Source: Actinomadura macra NBRC 14102
GTDB taxonomy: Bacteria; Actinomycetota; Actinomycetes; Streptosporangiales; Streptosporangiaceae
Reading direction: 5' to 3'
NCBI RefSeq assembly: GCF_001552215.1
Contig: NZ_BCQT01000009.1
Span: 496,001-560,000 of the forward strand
Length of the DNA: 64,000 bases
Shown here piece by piece: positions 41,010 through 50,428 of this stretch (the stretch's first letter is position 1; the number at the start of each line of letters is the position of its first letter). The notes beneath the pieces are model-generated. The model was not told where the DNA came from, did not search any database, and was given only the letters and a program-made list of their open reading frames with translations. The translations under genes were made by a program, and so were the position numbers.

Positions 41010-43499
41010 ATGGCACGACGCGGATCCCAAGCCCCTCCCCCGCCGCCGGACTTCGAAGAGAACATCGTCGACGTCGATGTCTCCGAGGAGATGCGCGGCA
41101 GTTACCTCGAGTACGCCTACTCAGTGATCTACCAGCGCGCGCTTCCCGACGCGCGCGACGGGCTGAAGCCCGTCCAACGCCGGATCCTGTACTCGATGAA
41201 CGAGATGGGCCTGCGCCCCGACCGGGGGCACGTCAAGTGCGCCCGCGTCGTCGGCGAGGTCATGGGCAAGCTGCATCCGCACGGCGACAGCGCGATCTAC
41301 GACGCGATGGTGCGGATGGCGCAGCCCTGGGCGATGCGGATGCCGCTGGTCGACGGGCACGGCAACTTCGGCTCGCTCGGCGGCGACGACCTGCCCGCCG
41401 CCATGCGCTACACCGAGGCGCGGATGTCGCGCGAGGCGATGCTCATGGTCGCCTCCATCGACGAGGACACCGTCGACTTCCGGCCCAACTACGACGGTCA
41501 GGAGACCGAACCCGAGGTCCTGCCCGCGGGGTTCCCGAACCTGCTGGTGAACGGCGCGTCCGGCATCGCGGTCGGCATGGCCACCAACATGGCGCCGCAC
41601 AACCTCGGCGAGGTGATCGCCGCCGCACGGCACCTGATCGACCACCCCGACGCGTCGCTGGACGACCTGATGCGCCACGTCCCCGGGCCCGACCTGCCCA
41701 CCGGTGGCAAGATCGTCGGGCTGGACGGCGTCCGCGACGCCTACGAGCGCGGCCGGGGGACGTTCCGCACCCGGGCCACCACGTCCATCGAGAACGTCAC
41801 GCCCCGCCGCAAGGGCATCGTCGTCAGCGAGCTGCCGTACGCGGTCGGCCCGGAGCGCGTCAAGGCCAAGATCAAGGAACTGGTCAACGCCAAGAAGATC
41901 CAGGGCATCGCCGACCTGAAGGACCTCACCGACCGCAACGTCGGCCTGCGGCTCGTCATCGAGATCAAGAACGGCTTCAATCCCGAGGCCGTGCTGAACG
42001 ACCTCTACCGGCTCACGCCGATGGAGGAGACGTTCGGCATCAACAACGTCGCGCTCGTCGACGGCCAGCCCCGCACCCTCGGGCTGCGCGACATGCTCCA
42101 GGTGTACGTCGACCACCGCATCGAGGTCGTACGGCGTCGCTCGCTGCACCGCCGCAAGAAGCGCGAAGACCGCCTGCACCTCGTCGACGGACTGCTGGTC
42201 GCGCTGCTCAACATCGACGAGGTCATCCAGGTCATCCGGCAGAGCGATGACGCCGCGCAGGCCAAGCAGCGGCTCATGCAGATCTTCGAGCTGTCGGAGA
42301 TCCAGGCCCAGTACATCCTCGACACGCCGCTGCGCCGGCTCACCCGCTACGACCGGCTGGAGCTGGAGAAGGAGAAGGAGCAGCTCGCCAAGGAGATCGC
42401 CAAGCTGACCGCGATCCTGGAGTCGGAGCGCAAGCTGCGCGGGCTGGTGTCCAAGGAGCTCGGCGAGGTCGCGGCCGAGTTCGCCACGCCGCGCCGCACC
42501 ATCCTGCTGGAGTCGTCCGGCCACACCGCGGCGACCGCGGTGCCGCTGGAGGTCGCGGACGACCCCTGTACCGTCCTGCTGTCGGCCACCGGGCTGATGG
42601 CGCGCACGCACGGCTCCGGGCCGCTGCCCGACAGCGGCCCCCGCGCCCCGCACGACGTGCTGGTCTCGGTGGTGCCGGCGACGGCGCGGGCGCAGGTGGG
42701 CGCCGTCACCTCCCAGGGACGGATGATCCGCGTGGACGTCCTCGACCTGCCGACGCTGCCGGCGTCCGCGACCCCGCCGTCCCTGGCGGGCGGAGCGCCG
42801 GTCACCGAGTACGTCGACCTGGAACCGGACGAGACGGTCGTCGGCATCGCCTCGCTGGACGACACCGGCGGCGGCCTCGCGCTCGGCACCGAGCAGGGTG
42901 TGGTCAAGCGGGTCGTGCCCGACTTCCCCGCGAACCGCGACGAGTTCGAGGTGATCGGGCTCAAGGAGGGCGACCGCGTCGTCGGTGCCGTGCAACTCCT
43001 CGACGAAGACCAGCACGTCGTGTTCATCACGACCGACGCCCAGCTCCTGCACTTCGCCGCCGCCAACGTCCGGCCGCAGGGTCGCGCCGCGGGCGGGATG
43101 GCGGGCATCAAGCTGGGCGCCGGTGCCAGGGTGCTGTGGTTCGGGGCGCTCGACCCCACGCGCGAGGCGCGGGTCATCACGATCTCCGGATCGTCCTCGG
43201 CGCTGCCCGGCACCCAGAACGGCGCGATCAAGCTGGCCGACTTCGCCGACTTCCCGGCCAAGGGCCGCGCGACCGGCGGGGTCCGCTCGCACCGCTTCCT
43301 CAAGGGCGAGGACGTCCTGCTCCAGGCGTGGGCGGCGGCCACCCCGCTGCGCGCGTCGGGGGCGAACGGCAGGCCGGTCACCCTGAACGCCGCCCTCGGC
43401 CGCCGCGACGGGTCGGGCGAGAGCCTCGACAAGCCCATCGCCTCGATCGGCGGTCCGATCGGGCCGGCCCCCGAGGACGACCCACCGGAACTGGACTGA
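41010..43499 (+). CDS. parC: DNA topoisomerase IV/gyrase-like subunit A
   Basis: An 829-residue type IIA topoisomerase A subunit. The active-site Tyr134 lies in [10 protein letters not shown], with the winged helix ([15 protein letters not shown]), [12 protein letters not shown] region and the GyrA-box-like beta-pinwheel C-terminus. Its composition and a ParE gene 3.8 kb downstream identify it as the second topoisomerase pair of actinomycetes (ParC/ParE), which decatenates chromosomes. Whether it also supercoils DNA depends on a GyrA box, and I see no clear QRRGGKG. Start ATG 41010; upstream ATG 41001 is possible. Confidence 0.85.
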   Translation: MARRGSQAPPPPPDFEENIVDVDVSEEMRGSYLEYAYSVIYQRALPDARDGLKPVQRRILYSMNEMGLRPDRGHVKCARVVGEVMGKLHPHGDSAIYDAMVRMAQPWAMRMPLVDGHGNFGSLGGDDLPAAMRYTEARMSREAMLMVASIDEDTVDFRPNYDGQETEPEVLPAGFPNLLVNGASGIAVGMATNMAPHNLGEVIAAARHLIDHPDASLDDLMRHVPGPDLPTGGKIVGLDGVRDAYERGRGTFRTRATTSIENVTPRRKGIVVSELPYAVGPERVKAKIKELVNAKKIQGIADLKDLTDRNVGLRLVIEIKNGFNPEAVLNDLYRLTPMEETFGINNVALVDGQPRTLGLRDMLQVYVDHRIEVVRRRSLHRRKKREDRLHLVDGLLVALLNIDEVIQVIRQSDDAAQAKQRLMQIFELSEIQAQYILDTPLRRLTRYDRLELEKEKEQLAKEIAKLTAILESERKLRGLVSKELGEVAAEFATPRRTILLESSGHTAATAVPLEVADDPCTVLLSATGLMARTHGSGPLPDSGPRAPHDVLVSVVPATARAQVGAVTSQGRMIRVDVLDLPTLPASATPPSLAGGAPVTEYVDLEPDETVVGIASLDDTGGGLALGTEQGVVKRVVPDFPANRDEFEVIGLKEGDRVVGAVQLLDEDQHVVFITTDAQLLHFAAANVRPQGRAAGGMAGIKLGAGARVLWFGALDPTREARVITISGSSSALPGTQNGAIKLADFADFPAKGRATGGVRSHRFLKGEDVLLQAWAAATPLRASGANGRPVTLNAALGRRDGSGESLDKPIASIGGPIGPAPEDDPPELD

Positions 43500-43505
43500 G
43501 ACGCC

Positions 43506-43547
43506 GGTGTCCCGGGCCGGTCGCGCTCGGCAAGGGCCCGGGGCACC
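43506..43547. terminator. terminator between parC and the DUF1801 gene
   Basis: A 13-base stem with one G-U pair (43506-43518 with 43535-43547) and a 16-base loop, between convergent genes whose stops are 56 bases apart. Confidence 0.7.
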
Positions 43548-43555
43548 GCCTCCGG

Positions 43556-43906
43556 TCAGCCCTTGTCGAGCGCGACGGCCTGCTCGATGTAGTCGCGCAG
43601 GGCGACCTCGTCGATGTCGTCGATGCTCTTGATCTTGACGTGCCGGGTGTTCTTGCCGACCCCCTCAAGGAGCCCGTGCGCGTCCTGGAACGCCGCACCG
43701 CGCTCGAAGGCGAAGGTGAGGTGGGTCTTGCTCTGGCTGATCACGGCGAGGAGCTTCGCGCCACGCCACGCCGGCGAGCCGTAGGTGAGGCACTCCTCGG
43801 CACCGGGCGCATGCGCGACCATCAGCGTGCGCAGGACGTCGACGATCCCGGCGTACCTGGGGTCGAGCTTGTCGGCGATGTAGGCGTCGATCTCGTTGCC
43901 GGGCAT
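43556..43906 (-). CDS. DUF1801 domain protein
   Basis: A 116-residue protein with the DUF1801 landmarks: an N-terminal helix (EIDAYIADKLDPRYAGIVDV), a YGSPAW motif, a central strand pair (THLTFAFERGAAFQD) and a helical end. Function unknown; the fold resembles a small binding domain. ATG 43906 follows AGGGGAACC. Confidence 0.8.
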   Translation of the reverse strand: MPGNEIDAYIADKLDPRYAGIVDVLRTLMVAHAPGAEECLTYGSPAWRGAKLLAVISQSKTHLTFAFERGAAFQDAHGLLEGVGKNTRHVKIKSIDDIDEVALRDYIEQAVALDKG

Positions 43907-44047
43907 GACGCGGTTCCCCTTCGTTCACGTGCGGCGTGGTCACCGGGCTGCGGAGTGGCCCCTGGTATCCGAAGGTAGGACCGGGGATGGCTCCGCGTCA
44001 GGGCCCTAGGGCCCTGACGCCGGCGCCGCGGGCCCTATCGCCCGGGT

Positions 44048-44053
44048 GACAAT
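44048..44053 (+). promoter_or_regulatory. leaderless-type -10 element of the thioredoxin-like gene
   Basis: GACAAT lies six bases before the ATG at 44060, without a Shine-Dalgarno. The first base departs from TANNNT. Confidence 0.28.
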
Positions 44054-44059
44054 GGGCGC

Positions 44060-44626
44060 ATGGCGATCGCATCGTTCATGGTTCCGCTCGGCTCCTCGAT
44101 CCCCGCGTTCCGTCTCCCGTCCGTGGCGGGCGGTACCGTCTCGGACGAGGACTTTCGCGAGGCCCCGGCCCTGCTGGTGGCCTTCCTGTCCAATCACTGC
44201 CCGTACGTGCGCCGCATCGAGGCGGGCATCGGCGCGGTCACCGCCGAGTACGCCGCCAAGGGGGTGGTCACCGTCGCGATCGGCAGCAACGACACCGTGC
44301 GTTACCCCGACGACGACGCCGACCACCTGCGCGAGCAGGCCGCCCGTGCCGGATTCACCTTCCCCTACCTCCTTGACGAGACGCAGGAGACCGCGCACGC
44401 CTACCGGGCGGCGTGCACCCCCGACTTCTTCCTGTACGGCGGCGACCGGAGGCTGGCCTACCGCGGGCAGTTCGACGGCTCCCGCCCGAAGAACGACGTC
44501 CCCGTGGACGGCTCCTCCCTCCGCGCCGCCCTGGACCTGGTACTCGCGGGCGAACCCGTCCCCGAACCCCACACGCCCAGCCTCGGCTGCGGCATCAAGT
44601 GGAAGCCGGGAAACGACCCGGTGTGA
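44060..44626 (+). CDS. thioredoxin-fold/AhpC-TSA-like protein
   Basis: A 188-residue thioredoxin-fold protein. The peroxiredoxin-like N-terminus contains SNHCPYVRRIEAGIG with a single Cys where peroxiredoxins have the peroxidatic Cys, and a C-terminal SLGCGIKWK adds a possible resolving Cys. It could reduce a peroxide or a disulfide; it lacks a signal peptide. The neighbour on the opposite strand is unrelated. Confidence 0.75.
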   Translation: MAIASFMVPLGSSIPAFRLPSVAGGTVSDEDFREAPALLVAFLSNHCPYVRRIEAGIGAVTAEYAAKGVVTVAIGSNDTVRYPDDDADHLREQAARAGFTFPYLLDETQETAHAYRAACTPDFFLYGGDRRLAYRGQFDGSRPKNDVPVDGSSLRAALDLVLAGEPVPEPHTPSLGCGIKWKPGNDPV

Positions 44627-44992
44627 TCACGCGGAGGCGGCCTCGCCCTCCCTCGCCCGGGGGAGGGCCGGGGCGCACCGCCCGCGTTCGGCGGACGCGG
44701 CGAGGGCCTCGAACAGTTCGGCCGGGCCGCCTTCCGCCCGGTCGTAGTGCCAGTGGCGGACGAGGGTCTCGCCTTCGGCACCCGGGTCGAAGTGCCCCAG
44801 CGTGAAGCAGCCGGCGACGGCCATCCGGGCGATCACTCGATCGTCGTCGTCCAGTTGCGTCACATAGACCGCCGCGTCGATGAGGCCGATCGCGGCGCGG
44901 GCGTTGCGGCCGTCGTCGCGCTCGTCGGCCCGGTTGATCCGCCATTGCGCGTAGGGCCGCAGGTATTCCGCGATCATCCACGTCTTGAGCAC
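44627..44992 (-). CDS. hypothetical protein, 121 residues
   Basis: A small cytosolic protein, starting MLKTWMIAEYLRPYAQWRIN, with a YVTQLDDDDRVIARMAVAG central region and an Ala/Glu-rich tail. The GTG at 44992 is placed after AGAGGA; a longer N-terminus would lack a ribosome binding site. I do not recognise a family. The stop abuts the thioredoxin-like gene's stop on the other strand. Confidence 0.55.
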   Translation of the reverse strand: MLKTWMIAEYLRPYAQWRINRADERDDGRNARAAIGLIDAAVYVTQLDDDDRVIARMAVAGCFTLGHFDPGAEGETLVRHWHYDRAEGGPAELFEALAASAERGRCAPALPRAREGEAASA

Positions 44993-45105
44993 GCCGCAGT
45001 CCTCTCGGGGTCGCCTCCCCCCATAGTGGAAACGTCGCGGCACGTCGGCCCCCGCTTTGACCGAGCTCTTGCCCCCGGCTACCGCATGTTGACCACAGAC
45101 CGCGG

Positions 45106-45768
45106 TCAGGAAGTGAGGCCGTGGTTGAAGGCGTAGGTGACGGCCTGGGCCCGGTCGCGCAGGTTCGCCTTGGCGAACAGGTTGTTGATGTGCGTCTTGA
45201 CCGTCGCCTCGCTGATGAACAGGTCACCGGCGATCTCGGCGTTGGAACGGCCCTGGGCGATCAGCGCCAGCACCTCGGCCTCGCGGCGGGTCAGCCCGTC
45301 GGGCAGTTCCCCGCCGTCCCGGCGGCGGGCGGGCCGCTCACCGGCCGCCACCGCCTCGACCAGGCGGCGCTGGACGGCGGGGTCGAGCTGCGCCGCTCCC
45401 CCGCGGACCGCCGCGACGGCGCGTGCGATCTCCTCCGCGCCGGCGTCCTTGGTCAGGTAGCCGCGCGCCCCCGCCCGCAGTGCGGCGAAGATCGACTCAT
45501 CGTCGGCGTAGGTGGTGAGCACGACGACCTCGACGCCCGGATGCTCCTGCTTGATCCGCCGGGTCGCCTCCACCCCGTCCACCCTCGGCATCCGCAGATC
45601 CATCAGGACGACGTCGGGCCGCACCTCGTTCACCAGGGCGAGGGCCTGCTCGCCGTCTCCCGCCGACCCGGCCACCTCGATGCCGGGCAGCAGTTCCAGC
45701 AGGAGGACCAGGCCCTCGCGCACCACCGTCTGGTCGTCGACGACCAGGATCCTCGTCTTGTCGCTCAC
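45106..45768 (-). CDS. LuxR/NarL-family response regulator, second system
   Basis: A 220-residue regulator: receiver with phosphoacceptor Asp57 in VVLMDLRMP and conserved KD (LTKDAGAEE), then a LuxR helix-turn-helix (LTRREAEVLALIAQGRSNAE, ISEATVKTHINNLFAK). GTG 45768 follows AGGAC. It works with the kinase gene upstream. The 94-base spacer between them holds a 15-base repeat. Confidence 0.9.
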   Translation of the reverse strand: MSDKTRILVVDDQTVVREGLVLLLELLPGIEVAGSAGDGEQALALVNEVRPDVVLMDLRMPRVDGVEATRRIKQEHPGVEVVVLTTYADDESIFAALRAGARGYLTKDAGAEEIARAVAAVRGGAAQLDPAVQRRLVEAVAAGERPARRRDGGELPDGLTRREAEVLALIAQGRSNAEIAGDLFISEATVKTHINNLFAKANLRDRAQAVTYAFNHGLTS

Positions 45769-45795
45769 AGCGTCCTGTCTCCTGCTGTCCTGTCT

Positions 45796-45840
45796 CCCGG
45801 CGCCCCGTCTCTCGGTGCCCCGACTCCTGGTGCCCCGTCT
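45796..45840. repeat. three 15-bp repeats between kinase and regulator genes
   Basis: CCCGGCGCCCCGTCT (45796-45810), CTCGGTGCCCCGACT (45811-45825) and CCTGGTGCCCCGTCT (45826-45840) are diverged tandem copies in the 94-base spacer. Confidence 0.75.
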
Positions 45841-45862
45841 CGAACGTCCGGGCCGACGCTGG

Positions 45863-47017
45863 TCAGGCCGGCACTTGGAGCGACACGCGGAAGCCCTTTC
45901 CATCCGGCCCGGTCTCCAGGGTCCCATCGATCAATTCGGCGCGCTCACGCATGCCCACCAGGCCGTACCCGCCGCCGCCCAGCTCCAGCGTCGGCTCGGT
46001 CCCGCCGGTGTCGGTCACTTCGAGTTCCACCGTGCCGGCCAGATAGCGCAACGCGACGTATGCGCGCGCGCCGGGCGCGTGCTTGCGGATGTTGGTGAGC
46101 GCCTCCTGCGCGGTACGTACCACCGCGAGCCCTGCCTGCGGGGAAAGCTCCCGGGGCGTACCCGCCACCTGCACGTCACAGGGGCGGCCGGTACTGGCGT
46201 GGAACTCCTCGGCGAGCTCGGCGATGACCTCTTTCGGCTCCGGGATCTCACCGCGCAGCGTGGCGAGGGACCGCCGCGTCTCCTCCAGGCCGGATTTGGC
46301 CAGATCCCTGGCCCGCTCCACCCGGTCCAGGGCTTGAACCCGGTCGCCGTCCCGGGACAGGAGCAACCGCGCGCCCTCCAGATGGACGATCTGCGCCGAC
46401 AGCGAGTGCGCCAGAATGTCGTGGATCTCCCGTGCGATGTGGGACCGCTCGGCCAGCACGGCGTTCGCGGCCTCCGCCCTCCGCGCGGCCTCCTGCGCGG
46501 CCACGGCCTGCCGGCTCGCGAGGGCACCGAGGGAGAGTCCGCCGAACGCGGCCATCAGTCCGAGATCGGCGCCGCCCGCCCGGAACAGCTCGCCCAGCAC
46601 ACCCACGGCACCGATGATGAGCAGGCTCGTGCCGATGGCCCAGGGCAGGGGCAGGCGCACCATGAGCGCCCAGAGCGGGACCATGGCGAAGAACACCCCG
46701 GAATGAGGCGCGACCGCGTACAGCGCGAGTGACATCGCCACCCCTGCCAGCAGCAGGGCGATCCCCTGACTGCGCCAGGGTGAGTCCTTCTTGCGCCCCA
46801 CCCACAGTCCGCTTCCGACCAGGGCGAACATGCTCACCGTGAGGAGGACGACGGCCAGCCCCGCCCCGTGCAGGGCCGGGGCGGGCGTGTCCTGGAACAG
46901 GCTGCGCACGTAGGCGCTCAAACCCCAGAGGGGCAGCGCGCCGAAGACAAGGATCTTGGTGATCCACTCCCCGATGAGCCCCCTGCGGGTGGTCACGGCC
47001 CGCTTGCACGGATTCAC
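45863..47017 (-). CDS. sensor histidine kinase, HisKA_3 (DesK-like) type
   Basis: A 384-residue membrane kinase with about five helices (for example ILVFGALPLWGLSAYVRS and FALVGSGLWVG), a HisKA_3 phosphoacceptor motif REIHDILAHSLSAQIVHLEG and a GHKL domain ending GGGGYGLVGMRERAELI. It phosphorylates the coupled response regulator. The GTG start at 47017 has no strong ribosome binding site; GTG 46996 is also possible. Confidence 0.85.
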   Translation of the reverse strand: MNPCKRAVTTRRGLIGEWITKILVFGALPLWGLSAYVRSLFQDTPAPALHGAGLAVVLLTVSMFALVGSGLWVGRKKDSPWRSQGIALLLAGVAMSLALYAVAPHSGVFFAMVPLWALMVRLPLPWAIGTSLLIIGAVGVLGELFRAGGADLGLMAAFGGLSLGALASRQAVAAQEAARRAEAANAVLAERSHIAREIHDILAHSLSAQIVHLEGARLLLSRDGDRVQALDRVERARDLAKSGLEETRRSLATLRGEIPEPKEVIAELAEEFHASTGRPCDVQVAGTPRELSPQAGLAVVRTAQEALTNIRKHAPGARAYVALRYLAGTVELEVTDTGGTEPTLELGGGGYGLVGMRERAELIDGTLETGPDGKGFRVSLQVPA

Positions 47018-47233
47018 GGCACGAGACCGGACTGTCCGGTACCGGCGGAGGCCCCCGGTGTCCGCCGTCCGGGGCCGGTGACCTGGTCCAGGCGCAGGTC
47101 GTCGAGCATGGTCATGCCGTCGACGCTACGGGACATCCCGGGCACCCGGTATCGGAGCAGGGCTGGAATCGACGTCTCCACCGTCGGGTGGAGCTCTCCT
47201 ACCCATGGGCGCCTCTCGCCCGAGGAAGCCGGA

Positions 47234-47260
47234 GGGAGGCCCCGCGAACGGGGCCCTCCC
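47234..47260 (-). terminator. parE terminator with a UUCG loop
   Basis: The stem 47234-47244 with 47249-47260 (one bulged base) is closed on the minus strand by the tetraloop TTCG, six bases past the parE stop. A C(UUCG)G hairpin is unusually stable. Confidence 0.75.
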
Positions 47261-47265
47261 TCACC

Positions 47266-49356
47266 TCACACGTCGATGCGCTCGGCGTCCAGTTCGGAGG
47301 CGCCCGCGGTGATGAACTCGCGGCGGGGGGCCACCTCGCTGCCCATGAGCAGCTCGAAGATCTTGGCTGCGTCCTCGGCGTCCTCGATGCGGATACGCCG
47401 CAGGATGCGGTGGCGCGGGTCCATGGTGGTCTCGGCCAGCTGGTCGGCGTCCATCTCACCGAGGCCCTTGTAACGCTGGACGGGCTCCTTCCAGCGCTGG
47501 CCCTTGCGTTCGAACTCCACCAGCTTGCGGGTCAGCTCGCCGTCGCTGTAGCAGTAGACGTACTTGTCGAGCCCCTTCTTCGGCTTGATCAGTTCGATCC
47601 GGTGCAGCGGCGGGACGGCCGTGAAGACCCGGCCCGCCTCCAGCATCGGGCGCATGTAGCGGTAGAGCAGCGTGAGCAGCAGGCAGCGGATGTGCGAGCC
47701 GTCGACGTCGGCGTCCGCCATCAGGATGAGCCGGCCGTAACGGGCGGAGTCGAGGTCGAACGTGCGGCCCGACCCGGCCCCGAGCACCTGGATGATCGCG
47801 GCGCACTCGGTGTTCTTGAGCATGTCGGCGACGGACGCCTTCTGCACGTTGAGGATCTTGCCGCGGATCGGCAGCAGTGCCTGGAACTCGGAGTTGCGGG
47901 CGAGCTTGGCCGTGCCGAGCGCGGAGTCGCCCTCGACGATGAACAGCTCGCTGCGGTCGTCGGCGGTGCGGCAGTCGACGAGCTTGGCCGGCAGCGCCGA
48001 ATTCTCCAGTGCGTTCTTACGGCGCTGGTTGTCGCGCTGGGTGCGGGCGGCGATGCGGGTCCTGGCCGCGCCCACCACCTTCTCCAGGACGGCGCGCAGC
48101 GGCTGCTTCTGACCGCGCGGCGGGTTCTCGAACACGGCTCGCAGCTCGCGCATCACGACCTGGGAGACGATCCGGGTGGCCGCGGACGTGCCGAGGACCT
48201 CCTTGGTCTGCCCCTCGAACTGCGGCTCGGGCAGCCGGACCGTCACCACGCTGGTGAGGCCTTCCAGGACGTCTTCCTTGAGGACGTCCTCGTCGCCGTT
48301 CTTCAGCAGCTTCACCGCCCGCAGCTGCTCGTTGAGGACCTTGAGCACGGCGCGGTCGAAGCCCCGCACGTGGGTGCCGCCCTTCGGGGTGGCGATCACG
48401 TTCACGAACGACTTGGTGATCGTGTCGTATCCGGTGCCCCAGCGCAGCGCGATGTCGACCTCGAGGTCGCGTTCCACGTCGGTGGGCGTGAGATGGCCCT
48501 GGTCGTCCAGCACGGGGACGGTCTCGGTGAAGTGGCCGCGCCCCTGTAGCCGCAGCACGTCGACGATCGGGGCGTCCTTGGCGAGGTAGGTGCAGAACTC
48601 GCCGATACCGCCGTCGAAGCGGAACGTCGCCTCGACGGCCTCCTCGCCGCGCTCGTCACGGACGTCGATCGTGAGGCCCGGGATCAGGAACGCGGTCTGG
48701 CGCATGCGGTCCATGACGAGGGCCTGCTCGACCGTGGCGTCCTTGATGAAGATCTGCATATCCGGCCAGAAGCGGACGCGGGTGCCGGTGACCTTCCTGG
48801 CGACCTTGCGGATCTGCCGGAGGCCGGACCTCTTCTTGAACCGGGCGTTCGGGCGGCCCTCGTCGGCGAACTCGCCGGGCAGGCCGCGCCGGAAGCTGAT
48901 GGCGTGGGTGTGGCCTTCGCGGTCGACCTCGACGTCCAGCCGGGCGGACAGGGCGTTGACCACGGACGCGCCGACGCCGTGCAGGCCGCCGGACGCCGTG
49001 TAGGACACGCCGCCGAACTTGCCGCCCGCGTGCAGCCGGGTCATGACCAGCTCCACGCCGGGCAGGCCCGTCTTGGGCTCCAGGTCGACCGGGATGCCGC
49101 GACCGTTGTCGCCCACCTCGAACGACCCGTCGGCGTGCATCGTCACGCTGATATGGGTGCAGTAGCCGGCGAGGGCCTCGTCGACGCAGTTGTCAACGAT
49201 CTCCCACAGGCAGTGTGCGAGGCCCCGGCTGTCGGTCGACCCGATGTACATGCCGGGTCGCTTCCGGACGGCCTCCAGCCCTTCCAGCACCGATAGGTGC
49301 CGGGCGGAGTAGCCGTGCGGGTCGTCGGTGGTCGCTTCGGCGGTCGCGGCGGTCAA
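47266..49356 (-). CDS. parE: DNA topoisomerase IV/gyrase-like subunit B
   Basis: A 696-residue type IIA topoisomerase B subunit. The GHKL ATPase domain has VLEGLEAVRKRPGMYIGST, IVDNCVDEA, the Walker-like GDNGRGIPV, and GLHGVGASVVNALS; the TOPRIM domain has VEGDSALG and DADVDGSHI. It partners with ParC. The start is a TTG at 49356 (MTAATAEATTDDPHGYSARH), preferred because AGGAG lies nine bases upstream and because in-frame reading further upstream looks non-coding. Confidence 0.88.
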   Translation of the reverse strand: MTAATAEATTDDPHGYSARHLSVLEGLEAVRKRPGMYIGSTDSRGLAHCLWEIVDNCVDEALAGYCTHISVTMHADGSFEVGDNGRGIPVDLEPKTGLPGVELVMTRLHAGGKFGGVSYTASGGLHGVGASVVNALSARLDVEVDREGHTHAISFRRGLPGEFADEGRPNARFKKRSGLRQIRKVARKVTGTRVRFWPDMQIFIKDATVEQALVMDRMRQTAFLIPGLTIDVRDERGEEAVEATFRFDGGIGEFCTYLAKDAPIVDVLRLQGRGHFTETVPVLDDQGHLTPTDVERDLEVDIALRWGTGYDTITKSFVNVIATPKGGTHVRGFDRAVLKVLNEQLRAVKLLKNGDEDVLKEDVLEGLTSVVTVRLPEPQFEGQTKEVLGTSAATRIVSQVVMRELRAVFENPPRGQKQPLRAVLEKVVGAARTRIAARTQRDNQRRKNALENSALPAKLVDCRTADDRSELFIVEGDSALGTAKLARNSEFQALLPIRGKILNVQKASVADMLKNTECAAIIQVLGAGSGRTFDLDSARYGRLILMADADVDGSHIRCLLLTLLYRYMRPMLEAGRVFTAVPPLHRIELIKPKKGLDKYVYCYSDGELTRKLVEFERKGQRWKEPVQRYKGLGEMDADQLAETTMDPRHRILRRIRIEDAEDAAKIFELLMGSEVAPRREFITAGASELDAERIDV

Positions 49357-49512
49357 CTGCTTGTGCTCCTCGGGGGTAGGACATTCGCCAGCAGGGTACC
49401 CCCGGCCGCCGACAAACCACCGGCAGGCTCGCCGCCAGGGCCCTCCCGGGGCCTGCGGGTGGAGTCCCGAACGTCCACCTCCGGGTGGGTGCCGGGCGGT
49501 TCGTTCGTTCCC

Positions 49513-49518
49513 TAACCT
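49513..49518 (+). promoter_or_regulatory. leaderless-type -10 element of the ABC transporter operon
   Basis: TAACCT lies seven bases before the ATG at 49526 with no Shine-Dalgarno between, consistent with a leaderless transcript. Confidence 0.38.
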
Positions 49519-49525
49519 CCTCCGC

Positions 49526-50428
49526 ATGGCACAAACGATCGAGGTCGGCGAACTGCGCAAGCGATACGGGGACGTCCGGGCGGTGGACGGGGTGACCTTC
49601 GGGGTCGACGAGGGCGAGTTCTTCGGGATCCTCGGGCCCAACGGTGCCGGCAAGACCACGACACTGGAGATCATCGAGGGGCTCCGGGAGGCCGACGGCG
49701 GGGAGGTCTCGGTGCTCGGGATGCGGCCGTGGCCGCGCAATCCGAAGCTGCTGCCCCGGATCGGCGTCCAGTTGCAGGCGTCGTCGTTCTTCGAGCGGCT
49801 GACCGCGCGGGAGCAGTTGCGGACCTTCGGGTCGCTCTACGGTGTCCCCGCCAGGCGGGCCGACACGATGCTGGAGACGGTCGGGCTGACCGACAAGGCC
49901 GACGTCCGGGTCGAGCAGCTGTCGGGCGGGCAGGCGCAGCGGCTGTCGATCGCGTGCGCGCTCGTCCACGATCCGGAGCTCGTGTTCCTGGACGAGCCGA
50001 CCGCCGCCCTGGACCCGCAGGCCCGCCGCAACCTGTGGGACGTCCTCAAGAAGATCAACACCGAGGGCCGCACGATCGTGCTCACCACGCACTACATGGA
50101 CGAGGCGGAGATCCTCTGTGACCGTGTCGCGATCATGGACGCGGGACGGGTGCTGCGGCTCGGTCCCCCGGCGACGCTGGTACGCGGCCTGGACGCGCCG
50201 TCCCGGATCAGCGTGGCCAGCGGCGTCCTCGCGCTGGATGCGGCGCGAGCGCTGCCCGGCGCCGACGAGGCGGCCGACGACGGCGTGTCGCTGACGATCT
50301 CCACCCGCGACCCGTCGGCCGTGGTCGCGGCGATGGCCGCCGAGGACGCCCTGGACGGCGTCCAGATCCGCGGCGCGACCCTGGAGGACGTCTTCCTCGA
50401 CCTGACCGGACGGGAGTACCGGGCATGA
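49526..50428 (+). CDS. ABC transporter ATP-binding protein (DRR/NatA-like)
   Basis: A 300-residue ABC-2-type ATPase: Walker A GPNGAGKT (37-44), signature LSGGQAQRLSIA, Walker B LVFLDEPTAALDP and the H-loop TTHYMDEAE. Its stop overlaps the start of the permease gene. It should power export; substrate unknown. Confidence 0.88.
   Translation: MAQTIEVGELRKRYGDVRAVDGVTFGVDEGEFFGILGPNGAGKTTTLEIIEGLREADGGEVSVLGMRPWPRNPKLLPRIGVQLQASSFFERLTAREQLRTFGSLYGVPARRADTMLETVGLTDKADVRVEQLSGGQAQRLSIACALVHDPELVFLDEPTAALDPQARRNLWDVLKKINTEGRTIVLTTHYMDEAEILCDRVAIMDAGRVLRLGPPATLVRGLDAPSRISVASGVLALDAARALPGADEAADDGVSLTISTRDPSAVVAAMAAEDALDGVQIRGATLEDVFLDLTGREYRA

Noticed and set aside
49357-49740. 128-residue N-terminal extension of ParE
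   Set aside because: In-frame sequence before 49356 overlaps the ABC transporter gene on the other strand and has shadow composition; the TTG with AGGAG at 49356 fits the family N-terminus.
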